This document shows, in pieces, positions 34,730 through 46,686 of a stretch of DNA of 64,000 bases (the first letter of the stretch is position 1; every line of letters begins with the position of its first letter). The stretch lies in assembly GCF_000379065.1 (NCBI RefSeq), contig NZ_KB900614.1, positions 1,076,107-1,140,106 on the forward strand, given 5' to 3'. A model generated the notes under the pieces. That model was not told where the DNA came from, made no database searches, and saw nothing but the letters and a program-made list of their open reading frames with translations. Source of the DNA: Salinispora mooreana (GTDB lineage: Bacteria; Actinomycetota; Actinomycetes; Mycobacteriales; Micromonosporaceae). A program made the position numbers and the translations under genes.

Positions 34730-35893
34730 CTAACGATCCAGGACCAGGCCGACCTTCTGGAACTCCTTGAGGTCCCGGTAGCCACACTTGGCCATCGCCC
34801 GGCGCAGCCCGCCGAAGAGGTTGAGCTGGCCATCCGGCTCGTCGGCCGGGCCGTACAGCAGCCGTTCCATCGAACCGACCGGCTCGCCGGCGACCTCGAA
34901 GGCACCCCGGGGCAGCGACGGGTGGCTGGCGGCCGAGTGCCACCAGGCGCCGCCGGCCGGCGCCTCCGGGCAGAGCGAGAGCGGCTCCCCCAGCATCACC
35001 GCGTCGGCGCCGCAGCCAAGCGCCTTGGCGATGTCACCGGACGTCCGGATGTCGCCGTCGGCGATCAGGTGGACGTAGCGGCCGCCGGTCTCGTCCAGGT
35101 AGTCCCGGCGCGCCGCCGCGGCGTCGGCGATCGCGGTGGCCATCGGCACCCGGATACCAAGCACCGATTCGGTGGTTGACCAGTCGTCGCCGCCGATCCC
35201 CACGATCACCCCGGCGGCGCCGGTGCGCATCAGGTGCAGGGCGGTCTTGTAGTCGGTGCAGCCGCCGACGACCACCGGTAGGTCGAGGTCGGCGATGAAC
35301 TCCTTGAGGTTCAGCGGCTCGTCGGTGGTGGAGACGTGCTCGGCGGAGACGATGGTGCCCTGGATCACCAGGATGTCCACCCCGGCGTCGAGGATCACCG
35401 GGGCGAGCGCCAGGGTGTGCTGCGGCGAGACGCGTACCGCCACGGTCTGGCCGCCGGCCCGCAGCTCACGAACCCGCTCGGCGATCAGGTCCGCGCGGAT
35501 CGGCTCGGCGTACACCTCCTGAAGCCGCCGGGTGTGCCGCAGCCCGGTCGCGCCGGGGCGGGTGGGGCGGGGCGACCGGCCCGTGCCGTCCTCGCCCAGG
35601 CTGGCCAGCTCCTCCAGCACCTTCGTCGGGTCCTCGTACCGGGTCCAGAGACCCTCCACGTTGAGCACACCGAGGCCGCCGAGTTGGCCGAGCCGCACCG
35701 CCGAGGCCGGGCTCATCGTCGCGTCGGAGGGGTGACCGACGCAGGGGATGCCGAACGGGTACGCGTCGAGCTGCCAGGCCGTCGACACGTCGTCAACGTC
35801 CCGGGTGCGGCGGCTCGGCACGATCGCGATGTCGTCCAGGTGATAGCCGCGCTGCGCGGTCTTGCCCAGCCCGATCTCGACCACGTCTCGCAT
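34730..35893 (-). CDS. guaB3: GuaB3 family IMP dehydrogenase-related protein
   Basis: 387 residues with an IMPDH-type TIM barrel and no CBS domains, as in the actinobacterial GuaB3 family. It starts MRDVVEIGLGKTAQRGYHLD, with phosphate-binding stretches AGVIVGIGGDD and GADAVMLGEPLSLCPEAPAG. A charged insert around residues 100-125 (GTGRSPRPTRPGATG) separates barrel elements. Mycobacterial GuaB3 is not thought to be a classical IMPDH; relatives elsewhere act as GMP reductase. It lies 29 bp downstream of guaB2, the true IMPDH, in the same operon. Confidence 0.9.
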   Translation of the reverse strand: MRDVVEIGLGKTAQRGYHLDDIAIVPSRRTRDVDDVSTAWQLDAYPFGIPCVGHPSDATMSPASAVRLGQLGGLGVLNVEGLWTRYEDPTKVLEELASLGEDGTGRSPRPTRPGATGLRHTRRLQEVYAEPIRADLIAERVRELRAGGQTVAVRVSPQHTLALAPVILDAGVDILVIQGTIVSAEHVSTTDEPLNLKEFIADLDLPVVVGGCTDYKTALHLMRTGAAGVIVGIGGDDWSTTESVLGIRVPMATAIADAAAARRDYLDETGGRYVHLIADGDIRTSGDIAKALGCGADAVMLGEPLSLCPEAPAGGAWWHSAASHPSLPRGAFEVAGEPVGSMERLLYGPADEPDGQLNLFGGLRRAMAKCGYRDLKEFQKVGLVLDR

Positions 35894-35922
35894 GGGAACT
35901 CCAGACGGTAGGGGGTGATGGG

Positions 35923-37515
<1,593 letters not shown>

Positions 37516-37666
37516 TCAGCGAGGTGGGCGGGCGGGCACCGGCAGAAACCGGGTAGCGGCGCTTCGCCCCATCGTACCCATCGGCTGGCCGCGCCCCCGT
37601 TGCCGGCGGGCAGGTCGGGTACGCCCAGGGCGGGCGGCGATCGGGCGTTGGGTCTACGGTGAGGGG

Positions 37667-38074
37667 GTGCACGACGAGCCCATCGATCCCTTCAATGGAG
37701 ACCCGGCCGACTCGACGGCGGGCCAACCCGATTCCGGCGACGCTGAGCTCGACCCACTGAGCGATGTCGAGCGGCAGGAGGTGCTGGAGGACCTCGCCGA
37801 CCTGGAGATCTACCAGGCACTGCTGGCGCCGATCGGGGTACGCGGTCTGGTGATCAAGTGCGAGGACTGCCGGGAGCCGCACTACTTCGGCTGGGATCTA
37901 CTTCGCGGTAACCTGCGTCACCTGCTCAGCTCCGGGCACCCCCGGGTGCACGAGCCGGCGTACGACCCCGATCCGGATCACTATGTGACCTGGGACTACG
38001 CGCGCGGGTACGCCGACGGGGTGCACGACACCCTGAGCGAGGGCAGCGACGAGGAACCGAACTCCAACCGCTGA
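37667..38074 (+). CDS. DUF5319-like conserved actinobacterial protein
   Basis: 135 residues from GTG 37667 (HDEPIDPFNGDPADS). It is acidic with no membrane segment. The conserved block is ALLAPIGVRGLVIKCEDCRE followed by PHYFGWDLLRGNLRHLL; the CEDC pair could bind metal (inference). Function is unknown, but it is conserved next to guaB2 and bldM in actinobacteria. TACGGT at 37655-37660 lies 6 bases before the GTG, so the mRNA may be leaderless, although GAGGGG is also present. It converges with the BldM-like gene. Confidence 0.78.
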   Translation: MHDEPIDPFNGDPADSTAGQPDSGDAELDPLSDVERQEVLEDLADLEIYQALLAPIGVRGLVIKCEDCREPHYFGWDLLRGNLRHLLSSGHPRVHEPAYDPDPDHYVTWDYARGYADGVHDTLSEGSDEEPNSNR

Positions 38075-38084
38075 TCCGGGCGCT

Positions 38085-38126
38085 CGTCCGGCGTCCCGGG
38101 CTGATCGTCCGGCGTCCCGGGCTGAT
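38085..38126. repeat. 21-bp tandem duplication in an intergenic region
   Basis: Two exact head-to-tail copies of CGTCCGGCGTCCCGGGCTGA plus T, between the converging stops at 38074 and 38149. Probably a recent slippage event; no stem typical of a terminator was seen. Confidence 0.85.
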
Positions 38127-38148
38127 CGACCGACACGTCAACGACGCA

Positions 38149-38955
38149 TCAGGCGACCAGCCCGGCGCGGAAGCCGGCGGCGACGGCGTGGGCCCGATCC
38201 CGGGCGCCGAGCTTGCGGAAGAGTCGTCGGGCGTGGGTCTTCACCGTGTCCTCGGAGACGAACAGCTCGCGGCCGATCTCGGCGTTGCTCTTGCCCTCGG
38301 CCATGCCCAGGAGAACCTGTAGCTCCCGTTCGGTCAGCCCGACCGCTGGCCGTGCCTCCCGAGCTGGGCCGCCGGCGGGCACCGCGGCGGGCTCAGCCGC
38401 CGGGTCGGCAGGGTCGTCGCCGCGCTGCGCCGGTACGACCGTGGGCGCCCCACCAGCCCCCTCGACGGCCCCAGCCGGCCAACCCGACGGCGGGTCGGCG
38501 GGAGCCCGGCCGCCGGGGGTAGCGCGGACCGACCCGCCCACCGAGGCCGCGTCCCGCGCCGGGTCGACCCGGTGGCGGTTGGCCCGCCCGGGGCCGGAGA
38601 GCAGCAGCAACGCCTTCGCCACCGAGCTGGTGAGGTCGTGGTCGGCACCCTGAATCAGCCCCCGGGCACCCGCGCTGATCGTCGCCGCCGCCGACTCAGA
38701 CTCCTCGGCTCCCAGCAGCACCACCGCCGCCTGCGGTGCCCGGGCCAGGACCCGGCGAACGAAACCCGCGCTGTCTGGCCGGGTCAGCGCCGTATCAACA
38801 AGCACCACATCGGCGGGGCGTTCGGCGAGCCGCAGCATCACCTCAGGGTCGGAGACGGCAGTCCGTACCGCCCCGGATAGCCCCAGCCGCGCCGCGGCGG
38901 AGGTCAGGTGTTGCGCCGCCAAGGGCGTCCGAACGCACACGAGAACCGTACGCAC
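38149..38955 (-). CDS. BldM-like LuxR-family regulator with degenerate receiver domain
   Basis: 268 residues from GTG 38955, preceded by GAGGAG. The C-terminal helix-turn-helix (LTERELQVLLGMAEGKSNAE then RELFVSEDTVKTHARRLFRK) closely matches Streptomyces BldM as remembered, and the guaB2 neighbourhood is the same. The N-terminal receiver keeps the Asp at about 54 (VVLVDTALTRP), but the acidic pair is gone (VLVCVRTPL) and the conserved Lys is Gln (GLIQGAD). A Pro/Ala-rich linker of about 80 residues (roughly 120-200) separates the domains. Phosphorylation control is therefore unlikely. A developmental role is inferred from BldM. Confidence 0.82.
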   Translation of the reverse strand: MRTVLVCVRTPLAAQHLTSAAARLGLSGAVRTAVSDPEVMLRLAERPADVVLVDTALTRPDSAGFVRRVLARAPQAAVVLLGAEESESAAATISAGARGLIQGADHDLTSSVAKALLLLSGPGRANRHRVDPARDAASVGGSVRATPGGRAPADPPSGWPAGAVEGAGGAPTVVPAQRGDDPADPAAEPAAVPAGGPAREARPAVGLTERELQVLLGMAEGKSNAEIGRELFVSEDTVKTHARRLFRKLGARDRAHAVAAGFRAGLVA

Positions 38956-39131
38956 AGTGGTCTCCTCTCCGTCAACGAGCAGACCATGACGGAGTCCGGT
39001 CGGGAGGGGGTTCCCGCCAATCCTTCGAACTTTTCCGACAGTTGGGGCATTTGCCGCTAGTTGTCCGAGGTTCCCGGTCCTGGGGTGTACATCACGCCAC
39101 CCCGCGACGGAGTCGGCGTACGTCGCGCGGG

Positions 39132-40727
39132 TCAGCCAACCGTGACGCGCACCGTGTGCCAACCGGTCGCACCGTCCGGAGCCACCGGCGTGCTCTGGCT
39201 GGTCTGCGTCTCACCGGTCATGTCGGTGGCCCGAACCTGAAGCGCGTGCTCCCCCGGTGTCGCGTCCCACCGCCACGACCACTGCACCCAGGTATCCACC
39301 GAGACCGTCCGCGCGAGGTCGGCCTCCCGCCAGGGCCCCTCGTCCACCCGGACCTCCACCCGCCGGACGCCCCGGTGCTGCGCCCAGGCGACACCGGCGA
39401 CAACCACCTCCCCCGCCACCAACCGGCTCCGCCGACGGGGCGTGTCGATCCGCGACTGGGTCTTCACCGGGCCCTGCGCCGACCAGCCGCGCGGCACCCA
39501 GTACGCGTCGAAGTCCGCGAAGCTGGTCAGCTCCAGCTCGGTGACCCACTTACAGGCCGACACGTAGCCGTACAGGCCCGGCACCACCATCCGGACCGGG
39601 AAGCCGTGCTCGACCGGCAGCGGCTCACCGTTCATACCGACCGCCAGCAGCGCGTCCCGGCCGTCCCGCAGCACCGCCGTGGGGGTGCCGCAGGTCCAGC
39701 CGTCAACCGACCGCCCGACCACCTGGTCCGCGCCCGACAGCGGATCCGCCTCGGCCAACAGCTCCCGCAGCGGCACCCCCAGCCAGCGGGCGTTGCCGAT
39801 CAGGTCACCGCCGACCTCGTTCGACACACAGGCCAACGTGACATACCGCTCGACCAGCGGCCGGGCCAGCAGGTCGGCGAAGCTGAGGGTGATCGGGTTA
39901 CGGACCCGGCCGTGGATGCGCAACTGCCAGGTGGCCGGATCCACCTGTGGCACCACCAGGGCGGTGTCGATCCGGTAGAAGGTGGATCTGGGCGTGACAT
40001 AGGGGGCGAGCTGGGCCAGTTTCAGATCGGCGCCGGCCGGCACCGCGGAGGCCGGCGATGCCGGGGCGGGCAGCACGACCGCCGCGCGGGCCACCGACAC
40101 TCCCCGCCGGCCGCTCCACCATCGGCCGCCGACACCGGCCGCCCCCGCCGCACCGAGCAGCAGCCCACTCGCGGTGAGGAACCGTCGCCGGGACTCCGGG
40201 CTCGGCCCCACGGTCTGCTTCCGGTCGGCCAACGCAGCCACCGGCGCACCGGAATCGGCCGGTGGGGTGGGGGCGGACCAGGGCCATGGATCCAACTCCA
40301 ACGGGCCCTGGATGAACGCCCAGAGCACCAACGCGCCGAGGCTGCCCCCGGCCAGCGCCGGCAGGGCGTCGGCGAGATCCGCACCGGCCCGGGTCAGGGC
40401 CGCGAACGCCCCCAGCGCCGTGAACGCCGTGACACCGGCCAGCCCGTACGCCAGGTGCCGCCGGGACAGTACGCCGAGCAGCGCGGCGAAGCTGGCCAGC
40501 AGCAGGGCCGTCCCCACCAGCAGAGCAACCTTGTCGTAGCTGCCGAAGAGCGCGATGCCGAACTGTGCGAGTGGCTCCGGCACGGTGTCGACCACCAGGC
40601 CGCCGACGGCTACCAGGGGAGCGGAACGGGGGCCGGTCACTACCGCGACAAGCTCCGCCGTGCCGATCGCCACCGCAGCGGCGATCACCCCGGCCAGCGC
40701 GGCGTGGGGACGGGTCGTACTGGTCAC
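39132..40727 (-). CDS. Membrane-anchored molybdopterin-dependent oxidoreductase (sulfite-oxidase fold)
   Basis: About 531 residues from GTG 40727; a TTG at 40745 is the alternative. The first ~145 residues hold four to five membrane helices (for example VALLVGTALLLASFAALLGV). An internal RRRFLTASGLLLG stretch (about residue 180) resembles a Tat-type signal and starts another hydrophobic segment. The oxidoreductase molybdopterin domain follows, with the Mo-ligating Cys in RYVTLACVSNEVGGDLIGNA and conserved GFPVRMVVPGLYGYVSACKW. It ends with a Mo-co dimerisation domain. The catalytic part should face outside. The substrate is unknown. Confidence 0.87.
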   Translation of the reverse strand: MTSTTRPHAALAGVIAAAVAIGTAELVAVVTGPRSAPLVAVGGLVVDTVPEPLAQFGIALFGSYDKVALLVGTALLLASFAALLGVLSRRHLAYGLAGVTAFTALGAFAALTRAGADLADALPALAGGSLGALVLWAFIQGPLELDPWPWSAPTPPADSGAPVAALADRKQTVGPSPESRRRFLTASGLLLGAAGAAGVGGRWWSGRRGVSVARAAVVLPAPASPASAVPAGADLKLAQLAPYVTPRSTFYRIDTALVVPQVDPATWQLRIHGRVRNPITLSFADLLARPLVERYVTLACVSNEVGGDLIGNARWLGVPLRELLAEADPLSGADQVVGRSVDGWTCGTPTAVLRDGRDALLAVGMNGEPLPVEHGFPVRMVVPGLYGYVSACKWVTELELTSFADFDAYWVPRGWSAQGPVKTQSRIDTPRRRSRLVAGEVVVAGVAWAQHRGVRRVEVRVDEGPWREADLARTVSVDTWVQWSWRWDATPGEHALQVRATDMTGETQTSQSTPVAPDGATGWHTVRVTVG

Positions 40728-40799
40728 GCGGACCAGTGTTTCCAATCTCGGTCCGCGCCGGTAGTCACGTCAGCGTTCCGTAAGCAGTCCGGAAGACGC

Positions 40800-40837
40800 G
40801 TCGGGGCGCGTCGCCACCGTGGACGACGCGCCCCGAC
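40800..40837 (-). terminator. Terminator hairpin after groEL1
   Basis: GTCGGGGCGCGTCG pairs perfectly with CGACGCGCCCCGAC (14 bp) around a 10-base loop, 17 bases beyond the groEL1 stop. No T-run. Confidence 0.75.
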
Positions 40838-40854
40838 CGAGCGTCCGGCGTGGG

Positions 40855-42552
<1,698 letters not shown>

Positions 42553-42556
42553 TTAC

Positions 42557-42871
42557 CTACTTCTCGATGACCGCGAGGACGTCGCGGGCGGAGAGCACCA
42601 GGTACTCCTCGCCGGCGTACTTGACCTCGGTGCCGCCGTACTTCGAGTAGAGGACGGTGTCGCCGACCTTGACGTCGATCGGCACGCGGTTGCCCTTGTC
42701 GTCGATCCGGCCCGGGCCGACAGCGAGGACGGTGCCCTCCTGCGGCTTCTCCTTGGCGGTGTCGGGAATCACGATGCCCGACGCCGTGGTGGTCTCAGCC
42801 TCATTCGCCTGGACCACGATGCGGTCCTCAAGCGGCTTGATCGCAACCTTGGTCGCGGTAGTCACGGGCAT
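42557..42871 (-). CDS. groES: Co-chaperonin GroES
   Basis: A 10-kDa lid of the chaperonin, 104 residues. Hallmarks: [20 protein letters not shown], the mobile loop ending [20 protein letters not shown], the roof region [14 protein letters not shown] and the end [20 protein letters not shown]. It is first in the operon with groEL1. Confidence 0.97.
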   Translation of the reverse strand: MPVTTATKVAIKPLEDRIVVQANEAETTTASGIVIPDTAKEKPQEGTVLAVGPGRIDDKGNRVPIDVKVGDTVLYSKYGGTEVKYAGEEYLVLSARDVLAVIEK

Positions 42872-43006
42872 ACCCTCCTGGGGTACTTGGTGTCGTTACC
42901 GACCGGCAAACCGGCCAGCTCAATCTGCCACATGCCACCGGGCGGGGCCGTCGTCGCGGGTGCCGGTCCGCCTGGCGTTAACCTGCCGGGCACCAGGGCC
43001 CGAAGG

Positions 43007-43033
43007 TTGGCACCCTCAGGTTGAGAGTGCTAA
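43007..43033 (-). promoter_or_regulatory. CIRCE element, proximal (HrcA operator)
   Basis: TTGGCACCC, 9 bases, GAGTGCTAA. Against the consensus TTAGCACTC-N9-GAGTGCTAA the left arm matches 7 of 9 and the right arm 9 of 9. It covers the predicted transcription start of groES (about 43031). Confidence 0.85.
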
Positions 43034-43037
43034 TCGC

Positions 43038-43066
43038 AGGTTATTCCTCGGCTAGCACTCCGTCAA
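43038..43066 (-). promoter_or_regulatory. groES promoter
   Basis: On the minus strand, TTGACG (43066-43061), a 17-base spacer and TAACCT (43043-43038). It is flanked and overlapped by the two CIRCE elements, so HrcA can block polymerase directly. Confidence 0.8.
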
Positions 43067-43078
43067 GGAGAGTGCCAA
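43052..43078 (-). promoter_or_regulatory. CIRCE element, distal (HrcA operator)
   Basis: CTAGCACTC, 9 bases, GAGTGCCAA: one mismatch per arm to the consensus. It overlaps the -35 box of the groES promoter. Confidence 0.9.
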
Positions 43079-43178
43079 CGAACCGCCCAACGCGTCGCGC
43101 GGACGAGTGAGGTGGGCCGGCGCGCGGCCGGCAACACCCCGACTCCGGTCCCCACGGACCGGCCGGAAGAATGGCGGG

Positions 43179-44408
43179 GTGGACCTGGGACAGCTGGCGC
43201 AGCTCCGTACCCCGGCGGGGTCGGCAGTGCTCGCGGCGGCGACCACGGTGGCCGGGGGTGACCCGCTGGCCGCGGCGGCGGCGCTCCGCTCCGCCGGGTT
43301 CCCGGCCGACCTGGCCGCGGCGGCGCTGACCCAGGCCGAGCTGCGCCGTCGCGCGGTGGGCAAGTGTGGTCCGGGAGCGGCCGACATGTTCTTCACCCGG
43401 GCCGGCCTGGAGCAGGCCACCCGCCAGGTGGTGGCGCGGCGCCGCGCCGAACGGATGCGCACCGGTGGTGTCCGCGCCCTGGCCGACCTCGGCTGCGGAA
43501 TCGGTGCCGACGCGCTCGCCGCCGCCCGGGCCGGGATCCGGGTGTACGGGGTGGAGGCCGACCCCCTCACCGCCGCGATCGCCACCGCGAACGCCGAGGC
43601 GACCGGACTCGCCGAACGCTTCACCGTCAACCAGGGGGACGCGGCCACCTTCGATCTCAGCCAGGTGGACGGAGTCTTCTGTGACCCCGCCCGCCGGGCC
43701 TCCGGTCGACGGATCTTCGACCCGAACGCCTACTCCCCACCGTGGGACTTCGTGCTCTCGCTGACCGAACGGGTGCCGCGGACGGTCGTCAAGGTGGCAC
43801 CCGGCCTGGACCACGCACTGATCCCACCCGGCGCGGAGGCGGAGTGGGTCAGCGTCAACGGCGACCTGGTCGAGGCCGCCCTGTGGTGCGGCGAGTTCGC
43901 GACGGTGGCCCGCCGCGCGACCGTGCTGCGGGAGGAACCGCCAACCAACACCACCGGCCGGGTCGGACCCCTCACGCACCGCACGAGGGCGCACGAGCTG
44001 ACCAGCTCCCGCGTCGCCGAGGCCCCGGTCGGGCCGGTCCGCCGCTACGTCTACGACCCGGACCCGGCGGTGGTCCGCGCGCACCTCGTCGCCGAGCTGG
44101 CCGGCGCCCTCGACGCCACCCTCGCCGACCCGACGATCGCCTACCTGTACGCCGACACTCCCACGCCGACCCCCTTCGCCCGCTGCCTGGAGATCACCGA
44201 CGTGCTGCCGTTCTCGCTGAAGCGGCTTCGTGCCCTGCTGCGCGAGCGGCGGGTCGGCCGGGTGGAGATCCGCAAGCGGGGCTCGGCCCTCGAGCCGGAG
44301 AAGCTCCGCCGCGACCTGCGGTTGACCGGTGACCTGCCGGCCAGCCTCGTGCTGACCCGGGTGGACGGCGCCCCCACGGTGCTGATCTGCCGTCCCGGCC
44401 CGGGCTAG
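43179..44408 (+). CDS. Class I SAM-dependent methyltransferase with THUMP-like C-terminal domain
   Basis: About 409 residues from GTG 43179. Helical N-terminus; KCGPGAADMFFTRAGLEQAT is a family signature. The SAM motif I is VRALADLGCGIGADALAAAR, followed by acidic VYGVEADPLTAAIA and motif IV FCDPARRASGRRIFD. The C-terminal ~85 residues (CLEITDVLPFSLKRLRALLR, then VEIRKRGSALEPEKLRRDL) form a THUMP-like RNA-binding domain. An RNA methyltransferase is likely; the target is unknown. It is divergent from groES and directly precedes the YbaK gene. Confidence 0.85.
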   Translation: MDLGQLAQLRTPAGSAVLAAATTVAGGDPLAAAAALRSAGFPADLAAAALTQAELRRRAVGKCGPGAADMFFTRAGLEQATRQVVARRRAERMRTGGVRALADLGCGIGADALAAARAGIRVYGVEADPLTAAIATANAEATGLAERFTVNQGDAATFDLSQVDGVFCDPARRASGRRIFDPNAYSPPWDFVLSLTERVPRTVVKVAPGLDHALIPPGAEAEWVSVNGDLVEAALWCGEFATVARRATVLREEPPTNTTGRVGPLTHRTRAHELTSSRVAEAPVGPVRRYVYDPDPAVVRAHLVAELAGALDATLADPTIAYLYADTPTPTPFARCLEITDVLPFSLKRLRALLRERRVGRVEIRKRGSALEPEKLRRDLRLTGDLPASLVLTRVDGAPTVLICRPGPG

Positions 44409-44417
44409 GCTGATGGT

Positions 44418-44900
44418 GTGGCGCGACGACAGGTGACGCCGGCGACCACGCTGCTGAACCAGCGGAGAGTCAGGTACCGCACCCATCCGTACGACGTCCC
44501 GGCGGACGCCCCGAACTACGGAGCACTTGTCGCGGCGACGCTCGGCCTGCCGCCGGACCGCGTGTTCAAGTCACTGGTAGCCGTGGTCGACGGTGCGCTC
44601 ACCATCGTGGTCGTCCCGGTGACCGGCGAACTCGGCCTCAAAGCCCTGGCCGCCGCGGTAGGCGCCAAACGGGCCGGGCTGGCCGACCGGGCAACGGCCG
44701 AACGCGCCACCGGGTACGTACGCGGCGGCATCAGTCCGCTCGGACAGCGGCGCAACCTGCCGACCGTGCTCGACGAAAGCGCCCTGCACCACGAGACCAT
44801 CTACGTCTCGGCTGGCCGCCGGGGGCTCCAGCTAGAACTGGCCCCGCAGGATTTGGTCACCCTCACCGACGCCCGAACGGCACCGGTCGCCTCCACCTAG
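44418..44900 (+). CDS. ybaK: Cys-tRNA(Pro)/Cys-tRNA(Cys) deacylase, YbaK/EbsC family
   Basis: 160 residues. Removes mischarged amino acids from tRNA in trans. The YbaK fold carries the catalytic Lys in DRVFKSLVAVVDGALTIVVV and the substrate loop GYVRGGISPLGQRRNLPTVL then DESALHHETIYVSAGRRGLQ. GTG 44418 lies 10 bases after the methyltransferase stop; TAGGCT at 44406-44411 could also act as a -10 box for a leaderless transcript. Confidence 0.92.
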   Translation: MARRQVTPATTLLNQRRVRYRTHPYDVPADAPNYGALVAATLGLPPDRVFKSLVAVVDGALTIVVVPVTGELGLKALAAAVGAKRAGLADRATAERATGYVRGGISPLGQRRNLPTVLDESALHHETIYVSAGRRGLQLELAPQDLVTLTDARTAPVAST

Positions 44901-45046
44901 ACCAGCGGACAACCCGCACTCTGGCCCGGTGTCCTAGCCGGATGCGGGCTGATCGCGCCACCCTCCCGAAGCGCCGGCTACGTCCGACGCGGTCTGGCGG
45001 CTTGCCGCCCAGGCCTGTCCGCGAGTGGACCGGCGACCGGCCCGGC

Positions 45047-45784
45047 TCAGGCTCGTCGGGTCATGATGTGCAGGGTGGCGGCGAAGCCGAGGGCGCACCA
45101 CGCGGCCAGGACCGCGTACGGCGCGGCCGAGACGCCCTCCGGGCCGGCGGTGAGGGAGTCGCGAACCACCTGCGCCATGTGCTGGAACGGCAGCACCTGG
45201 TGGACCGTCTGCAGCCACTCCGGGAGCCGGTCGGCGGGGAAGTTGATCGGCGAGAACATCAACGCGATGAAGACGATGAGCTGGGTCACCATGTTCGTCA
45301 CCGGTGGCGCGGCCGCGTAGGCGATCGCGAGGCCGACGGTGGTCGCGGCGAGCGCGACCAGGACCGCGGCGGGTACGGCCAGCCAGCTCACCCGAAGGGT
45401 GAGATCAAAACGCAGTACCGCGACCAGTAGCCCGAGGAGCAGTCCCGGCGCCCCGACGACCAACCAGGTGGTGACCTCCGAGACCACAACCGCGGTCCGC
45501 GGTACGGGCAGTGTCTGGTTGTAGGTGAAGGTGCCCTCGGTCTTCGCGGTGGCGACCAGTTGCGGTGCCATCACCATGCCGATCGTGATCAGGCCCAGGG
45601 TCGGCGCCCCGGTGGCGAGGTAGCGCGCGGTGGCCGAGTCGATCTGCGGCAGCAGGAAGGCGAACCCGAGGACGATCCCCACCGAGAGGAAGATCTGGAC
45701 GACCAGCACCAGCGAGAGCAGGTAGCGCAGCCGGATCGCCGACCAGCGCAGCAGGAGCAGGTAGCTACGAAACCAGTGTCGCAT
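45047..45784 (-). CDS. ABC-2 type transporter permease
   Basis: 245 residues with six membrane helices, for example RLRYLLSLVLVVQIFLSVGI, TLGLITIGMVMAPQLVATAK and LIVFIALMFSPINFPADRLP. The SPINFPADRLPEWLQTV stretch is the conserved re-entrant region of ABC-2 export permeases (drug, polysaccharide or antibiotic efflux). It overlaps the ATPase gene by 20 bp, and the two form one exporter. Control is by the divergent TetR gene. Confidence 0.87.
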   Translation of the reverse strand: MRHWFRSYLLLLRWSAIRLRYLLSLVLVVQIFLSVGIVLGFAFLLPQIDSATARYLATGAPTLGLITIGMVMAPQLVATAKTEGTFTYNQTLPVPRTAVVVSEVTTWLVVGAPGLLLGLLVAVLRFDLTLRVSWLAVPAAVLVALAATTVGLAIAYAAAPPVTNMVTQLIVFIALMFSPINFPADRLPEWLQTVHQVLPFQHMAQVVRDSLTAGPEGVSAAPYAVLAAWCALGFAATLHIMTRRA

Positions 45785-46676
45785 CAGGGTTGGTCTCCGG
45801 GTTCGCGGTCAGGGTGAGGTAGAACTCTTCGAGGCCGACGGGGTTGAGCGAGAAGCGGCTGGTCATCGACGTCGCCCAGGCCACCGCGAGCTGCGCGTGC
45901 TCCGCGGCGAGGGTGATGGTGAGCCGGTCGCCCGCCCGGCTGGTGCGCAGCGCCCAGGCGGGCACGGTCGGTGCGGCGGTCCCGCTCATCTCCAGACGCA
46001 ACTGTCGGTCCGGGGCCAGCGCGGCCGGCGGGCCGGTGGCGGTGACCCGGCCGTGGTTGAGGATCACCACCGTGTCGATCACCCGTTCGGCCTCGGCGAT
46101 GTTGTGGGTGACCAGGACGACTCCGTGCCCCGCTGCCGCCAGTTCCCGAACCTGTGCCCAGAGCAGGCGCCGGCGGGCCGGGTCCACGTCGTTGGTGGGT
46201 TCGTCCAACATGACCAGCCGGCCCGGCTCGACGACCGCCATGCAGAACGCGGTGAGCCGCCGCACCCCGCCGGAGAGGCGTTCGCCGGGCTGGTCCGCCC
46301 ACTGCTCGATGTCCAGGGCAGCGAGCAGTTCGGTGGTCCGACGTCGCACCGCCCGGCGGTGACCACCGCGGATCCTGCCGATGCTCTCGATCGCCTGGCG
46401 GACGGTGACACCGGTGAGCGGGGCGTGGGCCTGCGGCTGGAACGAGCAGACCGAGCGCGCCCAAGCGGGCTCGGCGACCGGGTCGCGGCCGAGCAGGGTG
46501 ATCGTGCCGCCGGTTGGTCGAGCCAGGCCGACGACCTGGTTCAGCAGGGTGGTCTTGCCGGCGCCGTTGTGTCCGAGCAGGCCGAGGAGTTCACCGCCGG
46601 CTACCGCCAGGCTGATGCCGTCGTTGGCGCGCACCCCACGGCGATAGACCTTGGTCAGGTTGTTGATGTACAGCAT
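45765..46676 (-). CDS. ABC exporter ATP-binding protein
   Basis: 303 residues. Walker A is GLLGHNGAGKTTLLNQVVGL, the Q-loop is SFQPQAHAPL, the signature is GERLSGGVRRLTAFCMAVV, Walker B is VMLDEPTNDVDPARR and the H-loop is VLVTHNIAEAERVID. The C-terminal ~70 residues are a DrrA-like regulatory tail. It is an efflux pump with the permease at 45047. The start at 46676 lies 10 bases from the first palindrome of the operator array. Confidence 0.92.
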   Translation of the reverse strand: MLYINNLTKVYRRGVRANDGISLAVAGGELLGLLGHNGAGKTTLLNQVVGLARPTGGTITLLGRDPVAEPAWARSVCSFQPQAHAPLTGVTVRQAIESIGRIRGGHRRAVRRRTTELLAALDIEQWADQPGERLSGGVRRLTAFCMAVVEPGRLVMLDEPTNDVDPARRRLLWAQVRELAAAGHGVVLVTHNIAEAERVIDTVVILNHGRVTATGPPAALAPDRQLRLEMSGTAAPTVPAWALRTSRAGDRLTITLAAEHAQLAVAWATSMTSRFSLNPVGLEEFYLTLTANPETNPDATLVS

Positions 46677-46686
46677 GAGACTCCGA

